Shown: positions 49,501 to 58,146 of the stretch, in pieces | Layout of the letters: each line of letters starts with the position of its first letter | Numbering within the stretch: position 1 is the stretch's first letter | DNA from: DASRDB01 sp035652815 | Lineage (GTDB): Bacteria; Chloroflexota; Ktedonobacteria; Ktedonobacterales; Ktedonobacteraceae | Reading direction: 5' to 3' | Length of the DNA stretch: 64,000 nucleotides | Assembly: GCA_035652815.1 (NCBI GenBank) | Contig: DASRDB010000003.1 | Span: 1-64,000, forward strand | Position numbers and translations under genes: made by a program | Notes under the pieces: model-generated | Seen by the model: only the letters and a program-made list of their open reading frames with translations | Told to the model about the DNA's origin: nothing | Database searches by the model: none

Positions 49501-50373
49501 TCAATGAAGAATAGTACGTTCAGGTACCTGTAAAAGGGCAGCCGCGCCAACCAGAGGAGCATCTTCCCCCAATCGAGCGCGCAGCAATTGAATATGCGCT
49601 CCCCTCAAAAGGGTATCAACCTTCTTCTGCAGCACCGCAATGAGGGACGAACGATACAATGCAATCGCGCCACTCACTGCTATCACATCAATACGTGTCA
49701 ACTGGGCGAGATTCACCAGGCCCAATGCCAGTTTGTCCGTAAAGGTGTCCCAGAATGCCTCATCAGCAATTTCCTGAAGCGAGCGACCATAGCGGAGTTC
49801 AAGTTGCCTGCCGCCAGTATACGTCTCCAGGCAGCCGACCATACCACACAGGCATTGAAAGGGATTGCTGTCCAGGATTTGATGCCCGATCTCAATCGAC
49901 GAGGTAAGAGCTATTCCATCCTTGCCAAGCTGAATCGCGGCCCCGGTTCCTGTGGAAACGGTCAAATAAGCGCTTCGTTCATATGGCTGCAAAACGCCGT
50001 ACTGTTTTTCGCCAAGCAGCCCGCAGACCGTATCATGAGCCAGGCGCACCGGACATTGCAACGACCGGGATAGCTCTTGAGCAAACGGCCTGCCGATGTA
50101 ATTGGGCAGATTGGGACCAAACTCAACCGACTCCCCATCTTTCGCAATGCGCGCCGCCACCGAGACACCGATACCCGCCAGCGTTCCTAACTGCCTTGCC
50201 TGAATCACGCTCACCAGTTGCTGAAGCTGCTCTTCATAACTTTGAAGCGTGGGAAACTTTACTACTTGCATAGGAATCGGGAGCGAGGAAAAGAAGCCAA
50301 TTCTCGTATTGGTGCCGCCTATATCGACTCCTATCATGCAATGCTCAGCAGATAACGGTTGTTCGGACATCAA
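49501..50373 (-). CDS. ROK-family sugar kinase
   Basis: A 290-residue ROK kinase, probably a glucokinase. The phosphate-1 site is IGVDIGGTNTRIGFF; STGTGAAIQLG is the phosphate-2 region. The sugar/zinc signature is SSIEIGHQILDSNPFQCLCGMVGCLETYTGG, with the CxCGxxGCxE cysteines that bind zinc. The catalytic Asp is in LAHDTVCGLLGE. It lacks an HTH domain, so it is an enzyme rather than a repressor. Phosphorylates a hexose for glycolysis; precise sugar unknown. Confidence 0.88.
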   Translation of the reverse strand: MMSEQPLSAEHCMIGVDIGGTNTRIGFFSSLPIPMQVVKFPTLQSYEEQLQQLVSVIQARQLGTLAGIGVSVAARIAKDGESVEFGPNLPNYIGRPFAQELSRSLQCPVRLAHDTVCGLLGEKQYGVLQPYERSAYLTVSTGTGAAIQLGKDGIALTSSIEIGHQILDSNPFQCLCGMVGCLETYTGGRQLELRYGRSLQEIADEAFWDTFTDKLALGLVNLAQLTRIDVIAVSGAIALYRSSLIAVLQKKVDTLLRGAHIQLLRARLGEDAPLVGAAALLQVPERTILH

Positions 50374-50753
50374 AATTATTCCTCTGTTTCCAGTTCACAT
50401 TTCAGGCATAAATTGTAAAGCAAAATTCTCAAGCCCACAAGAGAAGTGATGGGTGATTACTCAGATGGTGACGAGGGATTCTTCGCTGCGCTCAGAATGA
50501 CATGTTTGGGAGTTGTCATTCTGAGCGCAGCGAAGAATCCCTCGTCACATTTGGCTTCGGAAACGTGATCTTGCTCATTTCCGGGTAATCACCCGAAACG
50601 ATCTACTCACAGGCGTACCATTTGCGTTAGAGCGGCCCTTGTGTTACGATTCAGGTTGCTATAGGAAATGCTCAACCTGGTCTGTGCCAGGGAACTGCAT
50701 GCAACACTTCTCCCCCGCAACACGCGGCATCATACATCAGGAGCTATACAGTC
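50374..50753. other. Intergenic region with inverted repeat before queF
   Basis: 380 bases without a gene between the divergent ROK kinase and queF. It contains the 35-bp inverted repeat at 50468-50548. From 50630 to 50753 it should hold the queF promoter and leader (CAGGAG lies before the ATG). I see no preQ1-riboswitch consensus. Confidence 0.6.
50468..50548. repeat. Long perfect inverted repeat (35-bp arms)
   Basis: Arms 50468-50502 and 50514-50548 are perfect reverse complements, loop TGTTTGGGAGT. The arm core GGATTCTTCGCTGCGCTCAG is itself partly palindromic. Repeats with this core are dispersed in many bacterial genomes. No transposase is nearby, so it resembles a non-autonomous palindromic element. 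Confidence 0.92.
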
Positions 50754-51200
50754 ATGGAAAATGAACCGAAAACACGCACGCCAGGCCGTTATGGCATCGA
50801 AGAAATCGAGGCCAGCCAGTTAGAAGCATGGCCCAACTCTAATCCCGAGCGCGATTATGTCACCCATTTCGAGATACCAGAATTTACCTGCCTCTGCCCG
50901 CGCTCAGGCTTTCCCGATTTCGCCACCATCATCATCGATTACGTGCCGGACAGGTCGGTCGTCGAGCTAAAAAGTCTGAAGCTCTACATTAACAAGTATC
51001 GCAATCGGCAGATCAGTCACGAAGCAGCGACCAATCAGATTCTCGATGACCTGGTTGCCCTGCTCTCACCGCGCTGGATGCGCGTCGTGGGCGACTTCAC
51101 GGTGCGCGGCAACATCAAAACCATCATTTTTGCCGAGTACAGCAATCCTGATTACCAGGGACCCAAACCAGAATACCGGCGCTACCTCACCCAGTTTTAA
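50754..51200 (+). CDS. queF: 7-cyano-7-deazaguanine (preQ0) reductase
   Basis: A 148-residue unimodular QueF. It shows the thioimide-forming cysteine in FTCLCPRSGFPDFATI, the substrate Glu in VELKSLKLYINKYRN (E-S-L-K-x-Y), and the catalytic HEAATNQILDDL histidine. It reduces preQ0 to preQ1 with NADPH in queuosine synthesis. CAGGAG lies upstream of the ATG. queC and the precursor transporter lie just beyond on the other strand, converging on it. Confidence 0.97.
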   Translation: MENEPKTRTPGRYGIEEIEASQLEAWPNSNPERDYVTHFEIPEFTCLCPRSGFPDFATIIIDYVPDRSVVELKSLKLYINKYRNRQISHEAATNQILDDLVALLSPRWMRVVGDFTVRGNIKTIIFAEYSNPDYQGPKPEYRRYLTQF

Positions 51201-51259
51201 TTGCCCTTACTTATACCAGTGGCCCCTATCTTTGAAACGATAGGGGCCACTTGCATTCC

Positions 51260-51949
51260 TCAAACCTTTTCCGGCACCGCTTTACGTATCAGAATAGGAC
51301 TGAAATTGGTATGATAGTCATATGTATCCAGATTCTCACGGCGCTTCAGGAAGCCAACAACCAGGTAGGTAAAGGGAGTTGCGATAATCTCGTAGCTCAC
51401 TTTGAAAATCCATTGCGTAAGAACAGCCGTCAGCATCAACGGAGCGGGAATGATACCCCAGAAAGCAATGGTGATAAAGATCAGGGTATCAAGTCCCTCG
51501 CCAATGAGCGTCGAGCCTATGGTGCGCGTCCAGAGCCAGCGCCCCTTTGTCGCAATTTTGAGCCTGGCAAGCACAAACGAGTTGGTAAACTCTCCCACCA
51601 GGTAAGCAACGAACGAGGCGAGCAGCAGGCGTGGCGTAAAGCCCAGGATGGTGTTATAGGCCGCCTGCCCCTGCCAGAAAGGCGCGGCAGGAGCAATACC
51701 GCCGATATAGATAGCCAGCACAGCTACCAGATTACAGGCAAAACCCAGCCAGATGACCCGGCGTGCTGCCGCGTAACCATATACCTCAGTTAAGATATCT
51801 CCAAAAAGATAGCTCAGTGGAAAAACGATAATTCCGGCAGGCACCAGAAAACCAAAGAGCAAAATCAACTTCACAGCAATAATATTCGCCGTAATCAGAC
51901 AGGTCACAAAAACCGACGCGATTACAACAAACCAGAATGATACTTTCAA
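51260..51949 (-). CDS. Queuosine precursor transporter (YhhQ family)
   Basis: A 229-residue membrane protein with about six helices. Family signatures are CLITANIIAVKLILLFG, PLSYLFGDILTEVYGYAAARRVIW and RTIGSTLIGEGLDTLIFITIAF. It imports queuine, preQ0 or preQ1. The start is TTG 51949, seven bases after AAGGAG, which is inside the queC 3' end; the longer frame from 52117 runs antisense-free through queC and is not used. The 4-nt gap to queC implies coupled translation. Confidence 0.9.
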   Translation of the reverse strand: MKVSFWFVVIASVFVTCLITANIIAVKLILLFGFLVPAGIIVFPLSYLFGDILTEVYGYAAARRVIWLGFACNLVAVLAIYIGGIAPAAPFWQGQAAYNTILGFTPRLLLASFVAYLVGEFTNSFVLARLKIATKGRWLWTRTIGSTLIGEGLDTLIFITIAFWGIIPAPLMLTAVLTQWIFKVSYEIIATPFTYLVVGFLKRRENLDTYDYHTNFSPILIRKAVPEKV

Positions 51950-51953
51950 AGGC

Positions 51954-52664
51954 TCACTCCTTTCCTGAAAGAACGATTGTACCCGGAACATAGGAAATGG
52001 GGTCTTGCAAACCAGCCTCAGCGAAGCCATGCAGGCGCAGCAAACAGCTATCGCAGGTGCCGCACGCCAGTTCTCCCCCCTCGTAACAGCTCCAGGTGAG
52101 TTCATACGGCACACCAAGTTCCACGCCCTTGCGAATAATCTGCGCCTTGTTCATGTACATAAGCGGCGCGTGAATATGAAAGCTGCGTCCATCCTGCGTA
52201 CTGGCTTTCGTTGCGAGATTCGCCATGCGCTCGTATGCTTCCAGGTACTCGGGTCGGCAGTCAGGATAGCCACTATAGTCAATGGCGTTGATACCAAGAA
52301 AAATATCATCAGCCCCGTTGACTTCCGCATACGCCAGCGCGAACGAGAGGAAAATGGTATTGCGCGCCGGAACATAGGTAATGGGAATATCTTTCGTCAT
52401 CTCCTCTATATTCCGCGCATGTGGTACCGCTATATCAGCAGTCAACGCGCTGCCACCAAAAGCGCGCAAATCGATTGTCACCGTTTTTTGTTGCAGCACT
52501 CGATAGTAACGCGCAATAGCTGAGGCCGCGTCCACCTCGCGCTGGTGACGCTGCCCATAATCAAAGGATAGCGTATGTAGTTCAAAGCCCTGGGCATGCG
52601 CGATGGCCAGGGTCGTCGATGAATCCAATCCACCCGAGAGTAACACTACTGCTTTTTTTGTCAT
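51954..52664 (-). CDS. queC: 7-cyano-7-deazaguanine synthase
   Basis: A 236-residue ATP-dependent enzyme that converts carboxy-deazaguanine and ammonia to preQ0. The PP-loop is VLLSGGLDSSTTLAIA, with FDYGQRHQREVDAA, YVPARNTIFLSFALAYAE and IDYSGYPDCRPEYLEA. The C-terminal zinc site is SCYEGGELACGTCDSCLLR. The first gene of a two-gene unit with the transporter. QueD and QueE are not in the window. Confidence 0.97.
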   Translation of the reverse strand: MTKKAVVLLSGGLDSSTTLAIAHAQGFELHTLSFDYGQRHQREVDAASAIARYYRVLQQKTVTIDLRAFGGSALTADIAVPHARNIEEMTKDIPITYVPARNTIFLSFALAYAEVNGADDIFLGINAIDYSGYPDCRPEYLEAYERMANLATKASTQDGRSFHIHAPLMYMNKAQIIRKGVELGVPYELTWSCYEGGELACGTCDSCLLRLHGFAEAGLQDPISYVPGTIVLSGKE

Positions 52665-52700
52665 ATCACTGGTCGCTCCCTACTTAAGGTATAGAGTACA

Positions 52701-52732
52701 AGAAAAGGCCCCAACCCGTATGGGCTGGGGCT
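52701..52732 (-). terminator. Terminator after tRNA-Arg
   Basis: On the minus strand a stem AGCCCCAGCCC / GGGTTGGGGCC with a short loop is followed by TTTTCT. Confidence 0.8.
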
Positions 52733-52736
52733 AAAG

Positions 52737-52809
52737 CGACGGTGAGAGGGGTCGAACCTCCGACCTTCTCCTCCGCAGGGAGACGCTCTATCCACTGAGC
52801 TACACCGTC
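52737..52809 (-). tRNA. tRNA-Arg (anticodon GCG)
   Basis: A 73-nt cloverleaf. The acceptor stem is GACGGTG / CACCGTC with discriminator G. The D arm is GCTCAGTGGATAGAGC, the anticodon stem TCTCC / GGAGA with loop CTGCGGA, hence GCG, and the T arm GGAGGTTCGACCCCTC (one mismatch-free stem). CCA is not encoded. It reads CGC and CGU directly. Most bacteria instead use ACG edited to inosine for these codons. Confidence 0.93.
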
Positions 52810-53010
52810 GTATGCGCCTGTACACGGCTCTCTGTGACTTGAAGTATAGCAGTATCTGCCTGCGCTGTCAAGCCCTGTATGGCGCAAATTTTTGAAAGCA
52901 CAGCAAGTAGCGTTTGCAGGAGCCAGCCTTGCGCGTCTTCACAACGGCCTCCACCCCACTCCTCGGCGCAACGTTCCGCGCTCCTACCAACACTCAATGA
53001 ATACGCTTGC

Positions 53011-53400
53011 TCATGCCAGGCCGTTAATGACTTCTTGGGCGCGGCTCAAGGCCTCACGCCGCACGTAGTAGTACGCCCAGAGACCCTTCTTGCGGCAATC
53101 AACCAGGCCAGCATCGCGCAGAATACGCAGGTGATGCGAAATGGTCGGTTGCTCCAACGTAAAGCTCTCAACGATCTCAAAGACGCAGACTTCGCCTTCG
53201 TAACGGCTGAGCAGGCTCAAAATACGCAGACGTGTTGGATCAGCCAGAGCCTTCAGCAGGCGGGCCTGCGCAACAGCCTCTTCCTCAGTAAGAGTGGGCG
53301 AGAACTTGGGCGCGACTCCAACGGCAGTGCCAGTAACCTGGCGGTTTAACATTCCCAGAGCAGCATTTGCAGAAATTGCAGTTCGATTGAATTGACTCAT
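53011..53400 (-). CDS. ArsR-family transcriptional regulator
   Basis: A 129-residue winged-helix regulator. After about 35 variable residues it shows ARLLKALADPTRLRILSLLSR and the recognition helix TLEQPTISHHLRILRDAGLV, followed by KKGLWAYYYV, the wing. EVCVFEI has a single cysteine instead of the CxC of arsenic sensors, so the classic As(III) site is incomplete. AAGGAG lies 14 nt before ATG 53400, somewhat far. No target gene is evident nearby. Confidence 0.88.
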   Translation of the reverse strand: MSQFNRTAISANAALGMLNRQVTGTAVGVAPKFSPTLTEEEAVAQARLLKALADPTRLRILSLLSRYEGEVCVFEIVESFTLEQPTISHHLRILRDAGLVDCRKKGLWAYYYVRREALSRAQEVINGLA

Positions 53401-53550
53401 AAATATTCTTATCTTCTCCTTCCACCATCCCAACCGGATGCGAACGATTTGTCAGGTTCTGGGGGAGACCTTACAATCATTATACTGAGGCATGCAAATA
53501 CAGAAGTTCGATAGTACTATACGGGTAAGTATACCAATAAATAAACATGA

Positions 53551-53582
53551 GAAAGCCACCTCCAGAGGCTTCTAGAGGCGGC
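53551..53582 (-). terminator. Terminator of aspS
   Basis: Minus-strand stem GCCGCCTCTAG / CTGGAGGTGGC (11 bp with two wobbles), 6-nt loop, then TTTC. Confidence 0.7.
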
Positions 53583-53605
53583 CTCGGCACATCTGCCGTT
53601 TAATA

Positions 53606-55399
53606 CTAGCGTTTCTCCTGCCGGATTTGCAAATGTAGTTCTCGCAACTGCTTCTCATCGACAGGCGAAGGCGCGTTCATCAAGAGGTCTTGCGCACTCT
53701 GTGTCTTCGGAAACGCAATCACCTCGCGGATACTGCTCTCATCGGCAAACAGCATCACGAGGCGATCAATACCCAGCGCGATGCCGCCGTGAGGCGGTGC
53801 GCCGTATTCGAACGCTTCGAGCATATGGCCGAACTGCTCTTTAATCTGCTCGTCATCCAGCCCCATGAGCGAGAAGACTTTATGTTGCAGATCAGCCACG
53901 TTGATACGCACGCTGCCACCACCGATTTCGTAACCGTTGCAGATGATGTCGTACTGTTTGGCGCGCACATTCAAGGGGTCACTATCCAGGCGATCAATAT
54001 GCGCTTCGTCCATGCCCGAGAACGGGTTATGTTCGGCCTCGTAGCGCTGCTCCTCCTCGTTAAAGTGCAGGAGCGGGAAGTCCACGATCCAGCAGAGGGC
54101 CATCTCGTCAGGGTCAATCAGGTTCAGTCGCTCGGCAAGCTTCACGCGCAGGCGGAACAGTACGTCGTTACACACTTTGGCGCTATCGGCCACAAAGAGC
54201 AGCAGATCGCCCGGTTCGCCCTGCACACGTGCGACAATCGCCTGCACTTCCTCGCGCGACATGAACTTGGTCAGAGGCGATTTGATCTCGCCGTTGTCAT
54301 GAATCGCCAGCGAAACCAGTCCTTTGGCCCCCAGCATGCGCGCAAACTCGGTCAGCTCCTCGATTTCTTTCCGGCTATAGCTGGCAGCGCCGGGTACGCG
54401 AATACCTTTCACCATGCCATCTGCAGCCAGAGCGTTCTGGAAGACGCCAAAATTGCCCGCTTTGGCAAGGTCCGAAATCTCCGTCAGCGGCAAGTCGAAA
54501 CGCAGGTCGGGATGATCTGTGCCATAGCGCTCCATCACATGCTTGTAGGAGAGACGCGGGAAAGGCCTCTGCTTGATGCGCTTATTGGTCGTTGTCTCGA
54601 TCAAAAAGATCAGCAGTCCTTCGATCAGGGACATGACGTCGTCCTCGTCAACAAAGGCCATCTCAACGTCAAGCTGCGTGAATTCCGGCTGGCGGTCGGA
54701 GCGCTGGTCTTCGTCGCGGAAGCAGCGCGCAATCTGGAAGTAGCGATCCATACCGGCCACCATCAACAACTGCTTGAGCTGCTGCGGCGACTGTGGCAAC
54801 GCGTAGAACTCTCCCGGGTACAGGCGGCTTGGCACCAGGTAATCTCGCGCGCCCTCCGGCGTACTCTTCATCAGGATAGGCGTCTCGATCTCCAGGAAAC
54901 CGCGCTCATCGAGATAATCGCGAATCGCCTTCACAATGCGGTGCCGCAGGATGATGTTGTTTTTCATCGAGGGACGGCGCAGGTCAAGATAACGATACTT
55001 GAGCCGGAGCGATTCATCCACTTGAATCGCATCACTGATAGGAAAAGGTGTGGTGCGCGACGGGTTCAAGATGGTGATCGAGTCGGCGGCAACCTCTATG
55101 GCTCCCGTACTCAGGTTTGGGTTCTCTGTACCGGGCAGGCGAGGCACAACCGTTCCCTGCACCTGCACCACATATTCAGAGCGAACCTCTGATGCAATTC
55201 GATGAGCCTCAGCCGAGCGCTCCGGGTCGCAAATGACCTGAGTTATGCCGTAGCGATCACGCAGGTCAAGAAACACCAGCCCGCCATGATCGCGCCGCTT
55301 ATTGACCCAACCGGCCAGTGTCACCTTCTGGCCCACGTTTTCTATCGTTAAATCACCGCATGTGTGTGTACGAAAATGTACTGATAAATCCTTGTCCAT
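53606..55399 (-). CDS. aspS: Aspartyl-tRNA synthetase, bacterial type
   Basis: A 597-residue class II synthetase. The N-terminal OB-fold is VTLAGWVNKRRDHGGLVFLDLRDRYG. Motif 1 lies near LDERGFLEIETPILMKSTPEGARDYLVPSR, motif 2 is FQIARCFRDEDQRSDRQPEFTQLD and motif 3 GGIALGIDRLVMLFA. The inserted GAD domain of bacterial AspRS is present (about 300-410). ATG 55399 is set by AGGAGG six bases upstream. It lies downstream of the phosphatase gene but a terminator separates them. Confidence 0.97.
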   Translation of the reverse strand: MDKDLSVHFRTHTCGDLTIENVGQKVTLAGWVNKRRDHGGLVFLDLRDRYGITQVICDPERSAEAHRIASEVRSEYVVQVQGTVVPRLPGTENPNLSTGAIEVAADSITILNPSRTTPFPISDAIQVDESLRLKYRYLDLRRPSMKNNIILRHRIVKAIRDYLDERGFLEIETPILMKSTPEGARDYLVPSRLYPGEFYALPQSPQQLKQLLMVAGMDRYFQIARCFRDEDQRSDRQPEFTQLDVEMAFVDEDDVMSLIEGLLIFLIETTTNKRIKQRPFPRLSYKHVMERYGTDHPDLRFDLPLTEISDLAKAGNFGVFQNALAADGMVKGIRVPGAASYSRKEIEELTEFARMLGAKGLVSLAIHDNGEIKSPLTKFMSREEVQAIVARVQGEPGDLLLFVADSAKVCNDVLFRLRVKLAERLNLIDPDEMALCWIVDFPLLHFNEEEQRYEAEHNPFSGMDEAHIDRLDSDPLNVRAKQYDIICNGYEIGGGSVRINVADLQHKVFSLMGLDDEQIKEQFGHMLEAFEYGAPPHGGIALGIDRLVMLFADESSIREVIAFPKTQSAQDLLMNAPSPVDEKQLRELHLQIRQEKR

Positions 55400-55420
55400 A
55401 CAACTCCTCCTATACTCAAC

Positions 55421-55454
55421 AATAAAGCGCCCTCTCCTCAACAGAGAGGGGCGC
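55421..55454 (-). terminator. Terminator of the PP2C-propeller gene
   Basis: Minus-strand stem GCGCCCCTCTC / GAGAGGGCGC (one bulge) followed by TTTATT; it separates this gene from aspS. Confidence 0.7.
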
Positions 55455-55500
55455 GGTAATTTATGAAAAGACAGAAACTAGAAAGAAAAGCCTCTTCTCT

Positions 55501-57951
55501 CTACACTGCGCACCCCGTTGGTGTACCTGTATTCAAGGTGACAAGCTGGGGGACCGGAGAACCAGTACCCTGCGCAAGCACATCCAGGGTCACGCCCTGT
55601 GGATCAACCACCACGCTTTTCATGGTTGCCAGCATGGTGGGAGAGACATATTGGCGCTCCAGGTGCAGCGTCACCACTTTACTCGTTTGCGTCCCGGTAC
55701 TGGTGGCGGTCGGGCTGGGTGTGCCCTGCGCGACGACGGTTGAAGCCACCATCAAATCCAGGATACGGTGATTGAGACTATCGCCAATATAAAGGTGCGG
55801 CACGCGCTCCACCATACCTGCCGAAAGAATAGGCCCGATATTGCTTGACGCGCTGGGAATGGTCAGCGGGACATTGCCATTCTCGATCACCGGAGCGACC
55901 GCCGGCACATCCTTACTGGCCGTAAACTCAGTTGAACTCGAGGAGAGCGGAGCCGCAATCGGCGCATCCAGCAAGACCAGCCCCGGCAAAAACGATTGGT
56001 TGCCACTGGTCAATTGCAGGCTCTGCACTGCACCCGTTCCATATAAAAGGAACAGTTGATCGGGAAAAGCCGCGACACTGCTAATCGGAGCCGAAATGGA
56101 GAAATTATAGACCTTGCTGAAATTGATATGCTGATTCTTATTATCGCTGGCATAATCCAGAATCTCTGCTTGATTCTGATTGGTCAACACCACATACACG
56201 TTCCCACCCCATGCTGTAGTGAGCGAGGGCAGGAATCCACCTTTCGTATATTTGCCATCAATGCCGGTCGTGACCGGTTGTGTCAACTTTCCATCGGCTC
56301 CTGACGTAAAGAGTGACACTGAATATCCCTGTGCCGTACCATTCTTTAATTGTTCAGACAGAGCAAACAGGTGTGTCCCATCGCTGGCAAGCGAAAGGAA
56401 GCGCGAGGTGGCCGAACTGGGCACACTGCTCTGCAGGCTATTCTGCGAGGTAATCTGATAGATGCCTCCATCCTGGGCCAGGGCATACAGCAGGTTATGA
56501 TTGTTCACACTGAGGGTGACCAGACTTTGCGCCGCCGAATTGGCACCGGTAAACGGCTGAGTGGTCGTGCCGCCACAGGGAAGCAGGAAAATACTGGCTG
56601 CCGTATTGTAGCCCCCAATGGCCTGCTTCGTCTGAGAAACCAGCGCTTGCTGGAGCTGATTCAAGCGGGTAGTCTGAGTACCGTCTAATTGATACTTTTT
56701 CTGGACGTTCCTCAGCGCCGACTGGGCAGACGCTAAATCTTTGAGTGCGTGAGCCGGGTCCTCGCCTTTCGCCTGGTTGATAAGCTGGCTGGCATGATCG
56801 AGCGCCTGGTTGATTGACTGACTTTGATTCAAGTGTAAATAGTAAAAAATTCCTCCACCTATAGCAGCAGCCAGGAAAATAAAGAGAAAAAGGAGCGTGG
56901 GATAAAACAGGCGGCTGCGCTGGCGCTTCGCTACAGCAGGCTGGGGAGCGGTGATGCTATCAGGGTATCCAAGCGGCCCACTGCTGATTTGAAAGGGCGT
57001 GCCAGCAGGTCGTATATCGCCGTTTGACGAGCCAAAGCCAATCCCTAAAGGGGTAGTGCCTGGAAGCGTGTCTAAGCTCGAAATCTCCGCTGCGCCCACC
57101 TCACGCCCTCCAATACCTACCGCGTGGCGCACTCCCGGCGGCTCAACACCTACTTCCATCACCCGCACCACAATGGCAGTAATATTATCCGGGCCGCCAT
57201 TCTCGTTGGCACGCTCCACCAGGTGATAGACGCTTTCCTGTGGCACAAATTGCGCGACGATGCGCTTCAATTCCTCGTCGCTTATCAAACCAGAGAGTCC
57301 ATCGGTACATAGCACCAGGGAGTCACCCTCTTCCAGGCGCTCGCGGAAGACATCCACTTCCACATCTGGTTGCGTACCAAGACAGCGGGTGATAACGTTG
57401 CGCTGGGCGTGCGTGCGTGCCTGTTCCTCGGTCAGCAGGCCTGCGCGCACCTGCTCTGCTACCCAGGAATGATCCTGCGAAATCTGGCGGACCTGGTTGC
57501 CACGCACGATATAAGCGCGGCTGTCACCAACATTCGCAATATAGGCCATGTTGCCGCGTAGTACTGCCGCCACACAGGTCGTTCCCATACCACTACGCAA
57601 CATATTCTCGGCTGCGCGTTGATGTATGGCACTGTTCGCCCGTTTAATCGCCTGTAACAGCGGCCCTGCTACATCGTCACTGTCGTCCTGGTAATAGGTA
57701 TTACTGACGGTATCGACAGCTATCTCGCTTGCAACCTCGCCTGCCGCGTGTCCTCCCATGCCATCCGCAACAATGAATAAGGCCCCTTTCGCTGCCATCA
57801 CTTGCGGGTCCTTGGGTATGACATAGGCCATATTATCTTCGTTGTGTTCGCGCTTACGGCCAACGTCGGTTAGCTGTGCAACATCGAGACGGAGTTGTTT
57901 CGCCAACGCACTTTCTCCCATAACATAGGGGCTGTGTCTCTGGAGAATCAC
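55501..57951 (-). CDS. PP2C-type phosphatase with TM helix and external propeller
   Basis: An 816-residue membrane protein. Residues about 15-265 form a PP2C Ser/Thr phosphatase: DVGRKREHNEDN, FIVADGMGGHAAGEVAS, VGDSRAYIVRG, LCTDGLSGLISDEEL and GGPDNITAIVV carry all metal Asp. A flexible region leads to one helix (LFYPTLLFLFIFLAAAIGGGIFYYL, about 350-374), a helical stalk, and a C-terminal domain of about 370 residues with repeated beta units (LSVNNHNLLYALAQDGGIYQI, FLSLASDGTHLFALSE) that should lie outside as a propeller. GTG 57951 is chosen, six bases after GGAGAG. It probably opposes a Ser/Thr kinase; the external part may sense a ligand. Confidence 0.85.
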   Translation of the reverse strand: MILQRHSPYVMGESALAKQLRLDVAQLTDVGRKREHNEDNMAYVIPKDPQVMAAKGALFIVADGMGGHAAGEVASEIAVDTVSNTYYQDDSDDVAGPLLQAIKRANSAIHQRAAENMLRSGMGTTCVAAVLRGNMAYIANVGDSRAYIVRGNQVRQISQDHSWVAEQVRAGLLTEEQARTHAQRNVITRCLGTQPDVEVDVFRERLEEGDSLVLCTDGLSGLISDEELKRIVAQFVPQESVYHLVERANENGGPDNITAIVVRVMEVGVEPPGVRHAVGIGGREVGAAEISSLDTLPGTTPLGIGFGSSNGDIRPAGTPFQISSGPLGYPDSITAPQPAVAKRQRSRLFYPTLLFLFIFLAAAIGGGIFYYLHLNQSQSINQALDHASQLINQAKGEDPAHALKDLASAQSALRNVQKKYQLDGTQTTRLNQLQQALVSQTKQAIGGYNTAASIFLLPCGGTTTQPFTGANSAAQSLVTLSVNNHNLLYALAQDGGIYQITSQNSLQSSVPSSATSRFLSLASDGTHLFALSEQLKNGTAQGYSVSLFTSGADGKLTQPVTTGIDGKYTKGGFLPSLTTAWGGNVYVVLTNQNQAEILDYASDNKNQHINFSKVYNFSISAPISSVAAFPDQLFLLYGTGAVQSLQLTSGNQSFLPGLVLLDAPIAAPLSSSSTEFTASKDVPAVAPVIENGNVPLTIPSASSNIGPILSAGMVERVPHLYIGDSLNHRILDLMVASTVVAQGTPSPTATSTGTQTSKVVTLHLERQYVSPTMLATMKSVVVDPQGVTLDVLAQGTGSPVPQLVTLNTGTPTGCAV

Positions 57952-58146
57952 CACACGCTCTCCATTGCGCCCTTTTAGAACTGTGAGCTATAATACTCCA
58001 ACGCAAAGAAAAACGCAACGCACTCCCATTTTTTGTTGCATCTTCTCATCTGCTAGATACGCTACATTATTAGAAAAAGTATACTCTTTCGTCGTCTGGT
58101 GCGCAAGATTGAGAGCAGCATATAGTACAGATAGGAACGGGATAAG

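Noticed and set aside
43871..50548. Two long inverted repeats as ends of one mobile element
   Set aside because: Their sequences are unrelated, no transposase or integrase lies between them, and the interval is housekeeping genes.
50600..50753. preQ1 riboswitch before queF
   Set aside because: The short conserved preQ1 aptamer pattern followed by a ribosome-site pairing is not apparent.
53690..55192. 500-codon open frame on the plus strand
   Set aside because: Entirely antisense to aspS, whose motifs are all present; the frame has no recognised domain and arises from codon bias.
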